Shown piece by piece: positions 35,547 to 46,159 of a stretch of 64,000 nucleotides of DNA. The DNA is taken from the NCBI RefSeq assembly GCF_003597395.2, contig NC_133777.1:9974725-10038724 (forward strand), read 5' to 3'. A model generated the notes under the pieces. That model was not told the DNA's origin. It did no database searches and was given only the letters and a program-made list of their open reading frames with translations. Origin of the DNA: Chelonoidis abingdonii. Taxonomy: Eukaryota; Chordata; Testudines; Testudinidae. The translations under genes and the position numbers were made by a program. Each line of letters opens with the position of its first letter. The stretch's first letter is position 1.

Positions 35547-37380
35547 GAGTCTTTTGCTTCTCTTTGAAGAACCAGGAATTGGCCATTACTGAAGGCAAAA
35601 TATTTGACTGCTATAGGTAGATCAATGGTATGATTCAATAGACCAAATTCTATATAATTTTACTACCAATACACAGGTTTAAAAGAAAAACAAAGAGAAA
35701 GATGGAATTATGTGGGTTTTTTAATTACGGCTCCTTCAATCCACTTTTGGCATGTATTTACAAAAGGATATTTCATATTGCTGTAGTGGATTTCAAGATA
35801 TCCTGTAAGATTTGCAGAGTAAATTTTTGCAGTTCTTATCCTATAAACAAACAAAGTATTAGGTACTTTAAGGAGTGACTTTAGTATAGGAATTAAATTC
35901 AGAATACTTAGAGACAGATTCAGTTTTAATTACTTTATTGGACTCTAGGCTCTTAATGAGGTTTTTAAATACTACTTTATCCAGGGGTTAGCAGGATCAT
36001 TATCCCTCTGGGTTTTAACTAACATATGACTATATGATGCCCTGCATTGGCTTTTGGCACAGTACTAAAACTGTACATCACACACATTTATGTATCTTAG
36101 AATGCTGGTCAAAACAGTCTGATCACTTTCCCAAATCTTAATTCCTTGAGAAGAGAGAGCCTCACCTGACATGAAATCTTAGGAAGTACTTCCATTTCAT
36201 AGGAAAAAAATTGCCTGACAGCTTTCATTGTAATCTGCTTTTAGTTAAAGCTCTCTGAAGATCAAAGAGGCCTCACTCAGACAGGCAGATGCATTTTCAT
36301 GCCAGTGGCTAGGAAAAAGAACAGCCTTCAAGCGAACTGCTCAGTGAATCCTTAAGTAATCAGGCAGCAGAATGGAGAGTACAAACCTAAAACAGGTCAA
36401 TGGATAAAAAAACTCTGGCATTCACTAAAAAATGTTGTTGGAAAACCAACCTGGAAATAACCACTAACTGTGGAATTTAGTCATGCTAACAATTGTTCCT
36501 CTTAAGCAGAGAATCACTTTAAAAAAGTTAAGTACTGCTGATAAAGAACAAGTACCGTACATACACAAAGAAGTGGCACTTCTTTCATTTTCAGATAAAT
36601 GGGTTTCCTAATAGTAACATTTAATCAAATGTTTAAAGAAAAAAAACAAACAAACTAAAAAAACTCAAGGTGTTAAAAAATCCAGCGACCAGATGGCTAA
36701 TCTCAATTTGAGTTTCAGAAAATTACTCAAAATTACAGTAACTCATAGCAGAATGACATTAGATATAAGCTTTAATTGGAAAACAGAAGCCTAATAAATG
36801 ATCAGTCACTGAATTCCAGTAAAGGATCAACTACGCACAATATTTGAAAGGTAGGGAGAGGACCTTTAAAATAAGCAAGCCTGATTCTTCACCATCTTGT
36901 ACCTTTTGCCATGACTAAAACATGGGCAAAGAAGGTATAGAATGCCACCAAAACAGAATAGTAGCATTTTACATCCAATTTGCATAGGTGTAAATGGAGA
37001 CACAAGGTGAGAGACAGGGTAGAGTAAGGCCCACAGTTTTTTTTTTCTTAAGGTACAACAAATTTTCTGATTAGTGAGCAAAGGTAGTTCATTTCTAACA
37101 GAATTTCTCAACTCAAGTTTGAACATCCATTATTAACATTTTCTGTTTGATAACTGGTTTCATCCTGTAACACCTGCCTTGAAATCAAAATTTGGTAACA
37201 ATAACTAAAATGTTCAAATAGTAAAATATTATGGTTTCTCAGTACTATGATTTCCAGGATCAAAGTAAATGTAAAATGAAAAAAAAATCCCTGTACATTC
37301 AAATATTTACTTCTTGGATTATTTTGAAATATAAGCATTACATTTTTTAAATTCAAACATGGGTATAGAATACTATGTAC
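35547..37380. other. AT-rich non-coding DNA, no feature seen
   Basis: There is no recognisable element in this stretch, and its frames are short and low in complexity. Confidence 0.5.
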
Positions 37381-37381
37381 T

Positions 37382-37563
37382 TGTAACGCCACACAGCTGG
37401 GTGGGTTGTCAGTAGGGGATTGAAATTGGGACCTCTTGTTCTAAAAGCATGAGCCTCTACTGCTTTAGCTAAAAAAGAGTCAGCTCTGTAAGCCAAGGCT
37501 GTAGTATGCTCATAAACCTCTATATGTAATCCAGTCACCACTAGAGAGAGAGAGAGTGTCACA
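37382..37563 (-). mobile_element. Short element with tRNA-like pol III boxes and TG...CA ends
   Basis: Read on the minus strand, TAGCTAAAGCAGTAGAGG (37453-37470) resembles a tRNA A box and GGTCCCAATTTCAATCCC (37415-37432) a B box, at roughly tRNA spacing, as in tRNA-derived SINEs. The element ends TGTGACACTC...GGCGTTACA give TG...CA termini more typical of LTR-like elements (TRIMs). A 'gagagagagagagtgtc' tract lies at one end. It is not an intact tRNA gene, since cloverleaf arms do not pair. No target duplication is visible. Confidence 0.5.
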
Positions 37564-38480
37564 ATAGGTGGGTTACATACTGCTTAATTAATACACTTGG
37601 CAGATAAACGTTAAAAAAAGTTAGATTCTGAAGGGTATTTGAAAAATCCTAATGTATAATGTTTCCAAGATGTGATAATGAGTGCCTTTAATGAGAACAC
37701 TCAGAGACAGAAAGGGGTTTGTTTTAAAATGCATGTCTGATCATATGCAAGAGACTTATATTCAAAAATGCTTTTTGCTTTTATTTAAAAGTGTCTGCAA
37801 TTGGACTGACAGAGTAAATGTCCATGAGCGTCTATGTTCAAGTGTTAATTTAACAAAACCAAAGAAATAATTTCAAAAATGTCATTGGCACTTACGCTCA
37901 AGAGGGCCAATTCCAAGGCAGATTTTCTAGCCAGAGACCAACTTTCAAATTACTGTATGGACTTCTGGTATCTTGTATCTCAGGAACAGAGATATCTCAC
38001 CATGTTATACGATGCCAAAGCAACTATAATCAAAAAAATTTGGGATTCTTTTGATAAAGAAAGAAAAAAAGAATATTTGACTACATTGACCAGATTCTGC
38101 CAAATAAACTGAGGACAAGAATTTATTCAGATTTCCCTTAAATACATTTCTTCTGCATAGCCTTCCAAAATGAATTCAGCCATTAAAGACATGGTTCCAC
38201 AAAAAGATTTGTTACATATTTTAACTGGGGCCAGAATTTAGGAATTTACAAAGGGACATGGAGCCCTTCTGCTAAGTCATCCTAATGTCAGATGGTAGGA
38301 ACCCATTAAAAAGATACAAGATATAGTATATAAGAATGTTTGGAGGGACTCTCTGAGCAGAACTCTAGGGTTTTCTCCTGCAAGATCCCCATAGATGTCC
38401 AATATTAAGAGAAAGCTTAGGCTGGGAGTTGTATTTTGTTGTTAGTTAAGAAAAATCCCACAAATGGGCCAAGTTTTCAT
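37564..38480. other. Non-coding DNA with an unexplained 77-codon frame
   Basis: Most is AT-rich and featureless. A plus-strand frame at 37879-38112 of 77 codons has mixed composition, with KKIWDSFDKERKKEYLTT near its end. I recognise no family. It may be a LINE coding relic or chance. Confidence 0.3.
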
Positions 38481-38782
38481 CTCATCCAGGGTTTGTACAC
38501 TCTGTCTGGAATACAGGGGGAACTGCACCTGCTTACACATGGTACCAGAAGTGGTATGAAACATCGTCTGTCCAAAGAATGGACAATGGAAAGATCCTGA
38601 AATAGATGATGGAATCATGGAAGCAACAGCAGCATGTTGTTCTGCAATTTCTGAAGGAGCAATAAACCCAGGCTACAACTCAAGAGCAATAATATTAACA
38701 ATTCCAGGAGCAGGTGCTTCACAGGATGATTAACACAACAGCAGGCCTTAATTAAGTCCTAGCCCCTCCCAAACTGGGATAG

Positions 38783-38980
38783 GAAGATGACTCACTTGTC
38801 TACCTGATCATTTTTGAGTTGGTAGTTCCTGAAGCTTATTGGGAGGAATCCAGGGATATTTGTTTGGCCCTTTTTCTAATGGGATGGGCACAGGCAGCAT
38901 ACCGTGTGCTGGATGAAGTTGTAGCCACAGAGGCTGTGAAGGCTGGTATTTTGGACCAGTTGGAGGTCTCAGAGAAGTAA
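38783..38980 (+). pseudogene. Gag capsid-like remnant of an LTR retroelement
   Basis: A 65-codon plus-strand frame, without its own ATG, reads like the capsid segment shared by Ty3/Gypsy and retroviral Gag. It has an FE...PEAYWEESR helix region, an LMGWAQAAYRVLDE block corresponding to the family's 'L.G.AQ.AYR.L', then VKAGILDQLEVSEK ending in a stop. Gag normally runs several hundred residues, so this is a fragment. It lies about 400 bp upstream of an LTR in the same orientation (starting at 39388), and an element remnant of internal region plus 3' LTR is a reasonable reading. 'tggtaccagaagtgg' near 38541 could be a primer-binding-site relic, but this is weak. Confidence 0.55.
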
Positions 38981-39387
38981 AGGCAGAAACTCCACAAAGC
39001 ATTAACTATTAGTCAAATTCCTGAACGGCTTGGGGGGCGGGTGGGACTAAATGCAGCCCCCTACCCCAGCCCATGTTGAGATTTCTGGACCCCAATAGCA
39101 GGAAAGAGTGCAGAGAAGGTAGATGAACATCTCCCTCCCCCTGTGCACAAAGAGAGAGAAGGGCACAATGCACAAAGAGATGAAGGACAAGATCTGGCCA
39201 TATTTTTAGAAGAAAGAAAGTGAGTGAAAATGCACATATATACTACAGTTGGAACAAGCTGATCTAAACCCTAAAATGCTCTAGATCAAAATACCTTTTC
39301 ATATGTTGTACAGGCTGTCCAAAGAGATGTTACTGAGGGATAAAGGATTCTCTCGAGAAACTGGAATAAGAAGTATCTTTTGGGGAC
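38981..39387 (+). mobile_element. Probable internal region of the same LTR retroelement
   Basis: This lies between the gag-like fragment and the LTR. No further recognisable protein domain survives, so the assignment rests on position only. Confidence 0.3.
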
Positions 39388-39633
39388 TGTAACAGGGTGG
39401 TTTGCCCATAGCTGGGGAATCTGGGACTAAGCCAAACCTGATTATAGGTCGGGTCCTACCAAATTCATGGTTGATTTTGGTCAATTTCATGGTCACAGGC
39501 TTTTAAAAATCATCAATTTCATGATTTCAGCTATTTAAATCTGAAATTTCACAGTGTTGTAATTGTAGGGGTCTTGACCCAAAAAGGAGTTGTGTGGGGG
39601 TCACAAGGTTATTGTAGGGAGGGTTGCAGTACT

Positions 39634-39976
39634 CAGGGCCGGTACTTCAATTAGGCGACCCTAGGTGGTCGCCTAGGGCGCCAGGATTCGGGAGGCGGCA
39701 TTTTGTGTGCTCCCCACGGGGCACGCGGGAGCTTCCGGTTCCGCTCCCATCGCGCCACCAAAGAAGGACCTTCTGCCGACGTGCCGCGGAAAACAGCGGC
39801 AGGCAATTGAGTAGCTCAATGACTGCCGCTGTCGCCTGCGGCATTTCGGCGGAGGGTCCTTCTTCGGTGGCACAATGGGAGCGGAACCGGAAGCTCCCAC
39901 ACGCCCCATGGGGAGCACACAAAATGCTGCCCCCCGAATTCTGTCTAGGGTGCCAGAAACCCTGGCGCCGCTCCTG
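39634..39976. mobile_element. MITE (343 bp) nested in the hAT-like element
   Basis: The left end CAGGGCCGGTACTTCAATT and right end 'ctggcgccgctcctg' bracket a palindromic, GC-rich interior in which 'cttccggttccgctccc' is mirrored by 'gggagcggaaccggaag'. The 8-bp duplication GCAGTACT is exact at 39626-39633 and 39977-39984, and joining across it restores the host element. The high GC content is the MITE's own and not a CpG island. Confidence 0.92.
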
Positions 39977-39984
39977 GCAGTACT

Positions 39985-40375
39985 GCTACCCTTACTTCTG
40001 TGCTGCTGCTGGCAGCGGTGCTGCCTTCAGAGCTAGACAGCTGGAGAGCAGTGGTTGCTGGCTGGGAGCCCAGCTCTGAAGGCAGAACTGCCACCAGCAA
40101 CAGAACAGAAGTAAAGATGACATGGGATAGTATTGCCACCCTTACTTCTGTGCTGCTGCCTGCAGAGCTGGGCCCTCAGTCAACAGCCGCTACTCTCTGG
40201 CTACCCAGCTCTGAAGGCAGCAGCGCAGAAATAAGTATGGCATAGTATGGTATTGCCACCCTTGCTTCTGAGCTGCTGCTAGCAGAGTGCTGCATTTAGA
40301 GCTATGTGCCTGGCCAACAGACGCCGCTCTCTGGCTACCCAGATCTGAAAGCAGCATGGAAGTAATGGTGGCAAT
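39985..40375. repeat. Tandem GC-rich units inside the hAT-like element
   Basis: The phrase 'cacccttacttctgtgctgc' recurs near 40137 and, with changes, near 40257, about 120 bases apart. An earlier version lies near 39987. 'tctctggctacccag' also appears twice, 130 bases apart. The array is part of the host hAT element. Confidence 0.7.
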
Positions 40376-41189
40376 ACTGTAACCCCCCTAAAATAACCTT
40401 GCAACCCCCCTGCAACTCTCATGTGGGTCAGGACCCCTAGTTTGAGAAACGCTAGTCTCCCCTGTGAAATCTGTATAGTATAGGATAAAAGCACACAAAA
40501 GACCAGATTTCATGGGTGGGAGGGGGACTAGATTTCGCAGTCCCTGACACACTTTTCATGGTTGTGAATTTGATCAGGCCCTAATTATAGGATGAGCCCT
40601 TCCTGTGAGGAATCAGGTGATTTCTGTATAAAAGGAGCCAGATTTTAAGCACGGACAGGGTGCAACTGTGGAAAGAGCTGGAAGGAGAGTCAGAGCAAGA
40701 AAGGAAGCTGAGTAGGTAGGCAAGCTCTTCAGGCAGGGAGGCCTGATCAAAACAATGAAGAGACTGGGAGATCCAGAGAGGAAGTAAAGAGCCAAGATAG
40801 GAAATGGTTCAAGGAAAACCATGATACAAGTAAAGTAGCTGACCTAGCTGTGTTATACAGGGACCTGGGCTTTTAAACCCAGAGTTAAGAGTGGGACTGG
40901 GTTTTGCTACTGTCCCCAGTGAAGGAGGATTCAGGCTGAACCTCAAAGACAGACTGAGGAACAGCCCCAGAGAGGGGAGAAGGATCTTTTGTATTAAGAC
41001 ATTTTGAGGACTTCTTACTTTGGACAACTGTGACCCCGAAAGGGGTGGATTTAAAATGGTTACCCAGCTAGAGGGCTGAGTTAACTGACAGAGAAACCAC
41101 CACAAATCCAGAATGACCAATAGAAGTGAGTGCTAGTCCTGTGAGAGAGCTGTGATGATACAGCGGGCCACAAAGGTTAATGGTCAATG

Positions 41190-41500
41190 GACTCAGTAAC
41201 AGGGGCTAATGGTCCCCTTGCCTTAAGACTGGAAAGTAGCAAGCATATTTAAAAATAAAAAATCAGCAAACTGTTAGACTAGTTGGCTTACCAGCATTTG
41301 TGGAGAAAGACACTATCAATGAACTTTTAGAGGATATCATTAAAAACACAACTTGATTAGACACAGCCCAAGTAGATTTATGAGAGGGAGGCCTTAACTT
41401 GAAAGAACTTCAGCAAAGTAGTTAATACTGATATGCTTGAACATAAAAAATGACTTCACACTAACATCCTTCAATTCAGGTAACAAGTTGTAGGACAAGA
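41190..41500 (+). mobile_element. Possible very old CR1 fragment
   Basis: The string 'ctggaaagtagcaagcatat' could encode the WKVA.I..F motif of the CR1 RT fingers region, and a 'ttagaggatatcattaaaa' segment follows. Stops are frequent and the rest does not align by eye. Confidence 0.3.
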
Positions 41501-43425
41501 GGTAAAATAGCTTGTCATATAGAAAACAGTTTAAATGGCAGTGATGATTTCTGGATCCATTATGAACTGATGCACCTTTATCTTTTAAAATATCCTTTAT
41601 TGACCTCTGGTTATAGGCTTGTCTCTCTACAACTCAAAAAAGAACCAGAGACCCGCCTGTACAGCAAAACATTTTTATTAAAGCACCAAGACTGTGTTTC
41701 CAGAAGAAGTATGGAAAAACTATGATTCTTGATGGGGGAATATTTTTTTCTATTGTCATTCTAGCTGACTAGTGTGACACTGGGAAGAAACAACCATCCA
41801 AAGTCATGGAAATATCTACACATAATGAACCCAGGCTTTTGACTAAAGTAACGATATTCCGTCGAGAATAAATCTGAGGTTTAAGACAAGCCTAGGGCTA
41901 GTCTACACTGGCAATTTTTTATTTTTGTTTGAAGATTTCATGCAAAGCTTTCAATCAATAACATTAAATATATGTAAAGTTTTTCAAATATTAATTTTGT
42001 TTTAAAATTCTACTTGGAGCACTATAACTACAGTAGTGATAACTATATAGAGATAATAGAGTAAGCCTCCAAATCACTTAGGTGATGTTTTTCCAAATGC
42101 TGAGAATAGCTCCAACATTGGTTTCCCAAATCAATACCTAATCCATGGTAGCTTTATTTATCACCTAAATCACATGCTGGTCATTTTTATATTAGTGTAC
42201 TAATTTTAAAAAAAACAACAGTATTTTTTAGTGATTTTTAACACAGGAGAGGACAAGAGGTAAGCAAATGCCTAAAGAGAAAAACAAAATGATCAATCTG
42301 GCCTTGCCTCTCTTCCCCTACATCTTAAAAAAAACTTTATAACAGGCAGAGAGGAAGGAAAAGGTACAGTAACAAAATCTCTTCTACTTGTGCTTTAAAT
42401 AATGAGTACTGCTACACAGTGAAATTTTGAAACACAGACTGACATTTCAGAAGTATTCATAGTGTACCCAGAGATCTGAGTTCCCTCCAACAAAAAATGA
42501 GTTTGTAGAGCTTCATTAGAAGAGGAGAGGGCCTATTTGGTAAAGATCTTTCACTCAAGAGTGGAAACGGAATTTCTTTTCACTCTCTGCATTTGCAGGG
42601 GACACTGGCAATTGGCAGGAAGATGTCTTTGGAAGGCCATATGTTCATTTCCAAGGGATGTAAGAAGATCAGTTCCTCTTCACTGAGAGTAACTGTAATA
42701 AGACTGGTGCACTTTACCTCTTCCATCAGGGGGGATTGGCAACTTCTCTCCTCAACTTTATTTTTTAAAATATTTTAAGAACTGAATAATCTCAGCATAA
42801 ATAAAATTAGGTGTTAAAAGCATGATTTTCTCTGACTCAAAAAGTTGTATGAAGAACTGCAAATAATAAAAAAAATGTAATTTACTTGATATCCAATAAA
42901 TAGAACAATTTTTTTACAATCGAACAAAAAATGCACAACATTAGAGAGAAAACACAAAGTAGTGACATGGTAAACTAGAAAGGAGCAGCCATTACTTGCG
43001 ATACATCTGATTTAACAGTGCTTTGGAAAAGGGATGTAAAGAATCTTACAAGTGGCCAATATGACCATTTAAAGGAACAATGCTGATTAGCTCAAGGAGT
43101 CAGTTTGGAGCACTGAACTTACAATGAATGAGCAAAACTCATCAAAGCATTTCAGTGTTCTTCCTGAGCCTACTACATTTGACAAAAAATATTCTAGTCG
43201 GTTCAGGCTGTCCGTATCAGAACAATTGTCCATGTAAAAAAAAAAAAAAAAGTTGTGTGAATTGCTGGGGGGGAACTGTACAAAGTGGAACAGAATTAAT
43301 TGCTATGCTACGATTATAACACGTCATGTACAACATGACTGCATTGTTACATTTTAAATGACAAATAACAGAAATAAACAATATGACTGATAGTTAATTC
43401 TCTGAGAGAGAGAAGATATGTGAGA
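41501..43425. other. AT-rich non-coding DNA with one MITE terminus
   Basis: At 41888-41907 the string 'agggctagtctacactggc' is the terminus of the Harbinger-like MITE family at 61144-61377, but no partner end is seen. The remainder shows no feature I can support. Confidence 0.45.
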
Positions 43426-43427
43426 TA

Positions 43428-43880
43428 ATATTTTATTGAATTCTACAGGTGGAAAGGAAGCTTTAAAGCTTCATAGGGCTCTTCTTCAGGTGTGGGGAAG
43501 ATAGCCAGAGTATTTGAGGAAATATAAGGAGGAACAGATTGTTAAATATAAGGGATTCACACATTCTGTAGAAGATCAATTAAAATGAAGTGGGCAGTTA
43601 AGGGTTATCAGGCAGTACAGTTTGTTACAAATTGTTGTAATGAACCATAAAACCAGTGTCTCTGTTTAGGCCATGTTTTTTAGTATACAACAGATTTATG
43701 AATTTAAATTCCCAAGCTCATCTTTTTGAAGGTCCATATCTGACCTCTCAGTCCTTATTCTCAAAGAAAAGCTGCACAACCCCTTCAAAAGATGAGCTTG
43801 GAAATTTAAATTCATATCTCTGCTAGACACTAAAAACCATGAACAAAATAGACACTAGTTTTATGATCCACTGTAGCAAT
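43428..43880. repeat. Dispersed repeat, unclassified
   Basis: Sequence with 'atattttattgaattctac' and 'agggctcttcttcaggtgtg' is related to the better preserved repeat at 44559-44750. Within it, 'aaattcccaagctcatctttt' near 43706 is mirrored by 'aaaagatgagcttggaaattt' near 43785, an inverted pair about 80 bases apart. Confidence 0.5.
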
Positions 43881-43949
43881 GGGTCTCTGGCTTACATTCT
43901 TCTGGTTGCCAACCATATTATATTACTTTGTAGGCCCTATGGGACTGGT

Positions 43950-44510
43950 GCCTGCAAGAGTTTCCCTTTGGGAGCCTGCTGACAGTAACAGTCACACAGC
44001 AGCTTCTCCAAAAGAAAGTATGTTTTATTTTGCCCAAAGGTACACAAAGAAGTGAATGTAAAACAACAAAAAACCCTATATACATACTGTCTTATCTACA
44101 CTTGTTATTCTACTCAAGTCCCTAGGCGGACATAACAGCCTTGGTGTCTCCATTATCTTGGGGACCAAGTTGTAACCTGTAGACTCTGGTTCTCAATCAG
44201 CTTGCTGTCTCTGTGTCAGCTTGCCTGCTGACCCCTCCCTCCTGTCTTTCTCCCAAGGGCACCTTTCAACAGATCAGTGTCCTTTGATCTCTCTCTTCTC
44301 AGCCTTGACCAGACAGCCCTGGAACCTGAGGAGTCCCTCTTCAGAGCTATAAACCTGGCTATTGTTTGAGGGAATGCTTTTAACCTTAGGCCATTGTTTT
44401 ACCTTTTCTGGTTTCATTTAATAACCCCTTGTGATCTAACTGTTCATTTAGGTAGGGGAATATTACATAGATATACTAAGAAGCTGTGACAGGGTGTAAC
44501 AGCTCCTTTG
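43950..44510 (-). mobile_element. Probable LTR fragment, reverse
   Basis: The block has the feel of a reverse LTR: an AT-rich AAAATAAAACATAC-like complement of a poly-A signal region near 44020-44040, then C/T-rich sequence. A TGTGACAGGGTG string near 44484 may be a terminus. No partner end or target duplication was found, so this stays tentative. Confidence 0.4.
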
Positions 44511-44558
44511 AGGCTCCCTGCTGGAGGCCTCACAGTCTACACCCTGCCCCAGGATATT

Positions 44559-44750
44559 AGAGAGACAAGGTGGGTGAATTAATATCTTTTACTGGACCAA
44601 CTTCTGTTGGTGAGAGAGAGAGAGAGAGAGAGAGAGACAAGCTTTCCAGCTACACGGAGCTCTTCTTTGGGTCTGGGAAAGGTACTCAGAGTGTTACAGC
44701 TAAATACACGATAGTATAGCGTAAGTGAGAGCAAATGTGTGGGTTGAATG
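44559..44750. repeat. Turtle-type dispersed repeat with GA microsatellite
   Basis: The strings 'gagacaaggtgggtgaatta', 'ggaccaacttctgttggtga' and 'agctcttctttgggtctggg' are a very frequent dispersed repeat in turtle DNA. It is cut short at 44750 by the terminus of the Gypsy LTR piece. Confidence 0.7.
44612..44637. repeat. (GA)13 microsatellite
   Basis: Thirteen uninterrupted GA units lie inside the dispersed repeat, where the family normally has only a few, so this tract has expanded. Confidence 0.95.
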
Positions 44751-44853
44751 TGTTGTATTGTTGGGGGCAACAGTTTTAGGAAGAAATCACTTGAGACACA
44801 GAGAGCTGTAAACCTTAAAAGCATCCATTTATTGCCACACACTGAACTAACCT
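44751..44853 (-). mobile_element. Gypsy 3' LTR piece
   Basis: This 103-bp stretch is repeated nearly exactly at 45795-45898: 'gggggcaacagttttagga' and 'ttattgccacacactgaac'. On the minus strand it contains AATAAA and ends ...CAACA. It joins gag directly at about 44854, so the 5' part of this LTR and everything between it and gag are missing. Confidence 0.75.
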
Positions 44854-44854
44854 C

Positions 44855-45692
44855 CTTTGCACCTCCTTTGTAGCCAATTCCATGGAGACAGCAATATCAG
44901 CAGCCTTCTGTAAAGTAAGCTGAGCCTCTGGGTATGGCTACATTTGAAACTTCAAAGCGCTGCCATGGCAGCGCTGCCGCAGCAGCGCTTTGAAGTGCGA
45001 GTGTGGTCGCAGCGCCAGTGCTGGGAGAGAGCTCTCCCAGCGCTGCACGTACTCCACATCCTCATGGGGGTTAGCTTGCTGCAGCACTGTTTACACTGGT
45101 GCTTTACAGCGCTGTATCTTGCAGTGCTCAGGAGGGTGTTTTTTTTCACATCCCTGAGCAAGGAAGTTGCAGCGCTGTAAAGCGTCAGTGTAGCCAAGGC
45201 CTTAGTCAATAGGCGCTTCCGTATAGCTTCACTGTGCAGGCCACACATTAACCTGTCACATAAGGCATCATTTAATAACTCCTTTAATTCACAGTGTTCT
45301 GCAAGGTTTTTCAAAATTGCTACAAATTGTACAACTGTTTTGTCTTCTTTTTGGTCTCTTTTGTGAAACCTATATCTTTCAGCAATTACCAATGGTTTTA
45401 GAGAAAAATGGGACCCCAGGATTTCCACAAAACCACTGTAAGATTTGGTCTCTGGCTTAACAGAGTATAGTAAGCTGCGTAGCATGGAGTAAGTCTTAGC
45501 CCCTACAACATTTAAGATCATTGACACCTTCTTCTCTTCTGTAATATCATTTGCAATAACAAAAAGCTCAAAATGCTCAATAGACGTGTGACATTGCATT
45601 ATAGTCTCCTCAAAAGGTTCCAGCGGCCCCATAAGTGTACCCATGCTTTTAGTTTCAGTTTGCACAGTTAGTGCAAACAAGTTAGTTCTCAC
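44855..45692 (-). pseudogene. Ty3/Gypsy-type Gag, interrupted by a MITE
   Basis: The minus-strand frame (ATG at 45692) encodes the N-terminal half of a vertebrate Gypsy Gag. It has the MGTLMGPLEPFEE start region, a FELFVIANDITEEKK helix, GAKTYSMLRSLL, HFSLKPLVIAERYRFHKRDQ and CGLHSEAIRKRLL, all in the order of the family's capsid. The reading is intact for about 165 residues. The MITE at 44930-45201 then breaks it, after which the gag frame resumes (an AADIAVSMELATKE-like segment, 44929 down to about 44858). The zinc knuckle, protease and RT are absent, being lost at the junction with the LTR piece at 44853. Gag would assemble particles in a live element; this one is dead. Confidence 0.88.
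44930..45201. mobile_element. Harbinger-like MITE (272 bp) inside Gypsy gag
   Basis: Termini 'gggtatggctac' and the complement of 'tagccaaggcc' match the GGGCTTGTCTACACT ends of the MITE at 61144-61377. The inner sequences ('cagcgctg', 'cccagcgctg', 'gtgaaaaaaa') are also shared. TTA follows at 45202-45204, while the other flank has drifted. Gag codons continue on either side, so the insertion postdates gag function or the copy's last mobilisation. Confidence 0.8.
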
Positions 45693-45794
45693 CCCCTTCC
45701 AACAGCAAAAAGGGCTTTTGGTTTTTGTTGTTCCTTGACTTCTACTTACTTCTGTTGCTGGAGCAGCACAGGAATTCCATCCTTGTTGCTATGT
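45693..45794 (-). mobile_element. Gypsy leader between 5' LTR and gag
   Basis: About 100 bp lie between the LTR end at 45795 and the gag ATG at 45692. No clear primer-binding site starting with TGG sits directly at the LTR edge. Confidence 0.5.
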
Positions 45795-45975
45795 TGTTGT
45801 ATCCTTGGGGGCAACAGTTTTAGGAAGAAATCACTGGAGACACAGAGAGCTGTAAACCTTAAAAGCAGCCATTTATTGCCACACACTGAACTAACCAAAA
45901 ACCAGCCAAAACTGGCTGGGCTATCCCCTAATAATCTACATCAACTGCCATAGCCACAACAAGATTCTAATACCA
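45795..45975 (-). mobile_element. Gypsy 5' LTR
   Basis: The first 104 bp match the LTR piece at 44751-44853. The plus-strand start is TGTTGTATCC. The far end was not located; the copy continues past 45898 into sequence with no counterpart in the shorter piece, ending at an estimated 45975. Confidence 0.6.
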
Positions 45976-46159
45976 TGACAACCAAATGCACAACAGAATG
46001 GACGCTGCTACCTGAAATTTCCAATTAGAGGTGCAGGGGTGCAGATTCACCTACAGTGGAGCACTTTTAGGGACACTACTCAAAGAAGAAGGGATAGCTA
46101 AATCTCAGTTCTGCCCTACATTGTCTGTCCTGAGAGACAGTAGAGAAGTGAAGGATTCT

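Larger units (their letters stand above)
39449..40583. mobile_element. hAT-like element (1.14 kb) inserted in an LTR
   Basis: The left end GGGTCCTACCAAATTCATGG pairs with the complement of the right end 'gaatttgatcaggccc', which is slightly degraded. The target duplication ATTATAGG is exact at 39441-39448 and 40584-40591. Inside are 'tgatttcagctatttaaatc', a 'ggtcacaaggttattg' block and GC-rich tandem units. It contains a further MITE at 39634-39976. No transposase is encoded, and frames of up to 151 codons are GC shadows. Confidence 0.9.
39388..41170 (+). mobile_element. LTR interrupted by a nested hAT element
   Basis: The LTR starts TGTAACAGGGTGG at 39388 and resumes after the inserted hAT element at 40592. 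A TATA box (TATAAAA, 40627-40633) is followed by a purine-rich transcribed region up to about 41170. The 3' end is not certain. One candidate end before a second GGGAC near 40859 would give a short LTR of roughly 0.33 kb without the insert. A later end near 41170 fits the usual promoter layout better. No coding sequence is intact. Confidence 0.55.

Noticed and set aside
37382..37563. Functional tRNA gene
   Set aside because: A- and B-box-like strings are present, but acceptor and anticodon stems do not form. The surrounding element is a dispersed repeat type.
39640..39960. Possible CpG island or promoter
   Set aside because: The GC-rich patch coincides exactly with a 343-bp MITE that has a perfect target duplication.
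44952..45190. C-terminal 80 residues of the 246-codon minus frame as part of Gag
   Set aside because: These codons come from the inserted MITE (44930-45201); real gag sequence resumes only beyond it.
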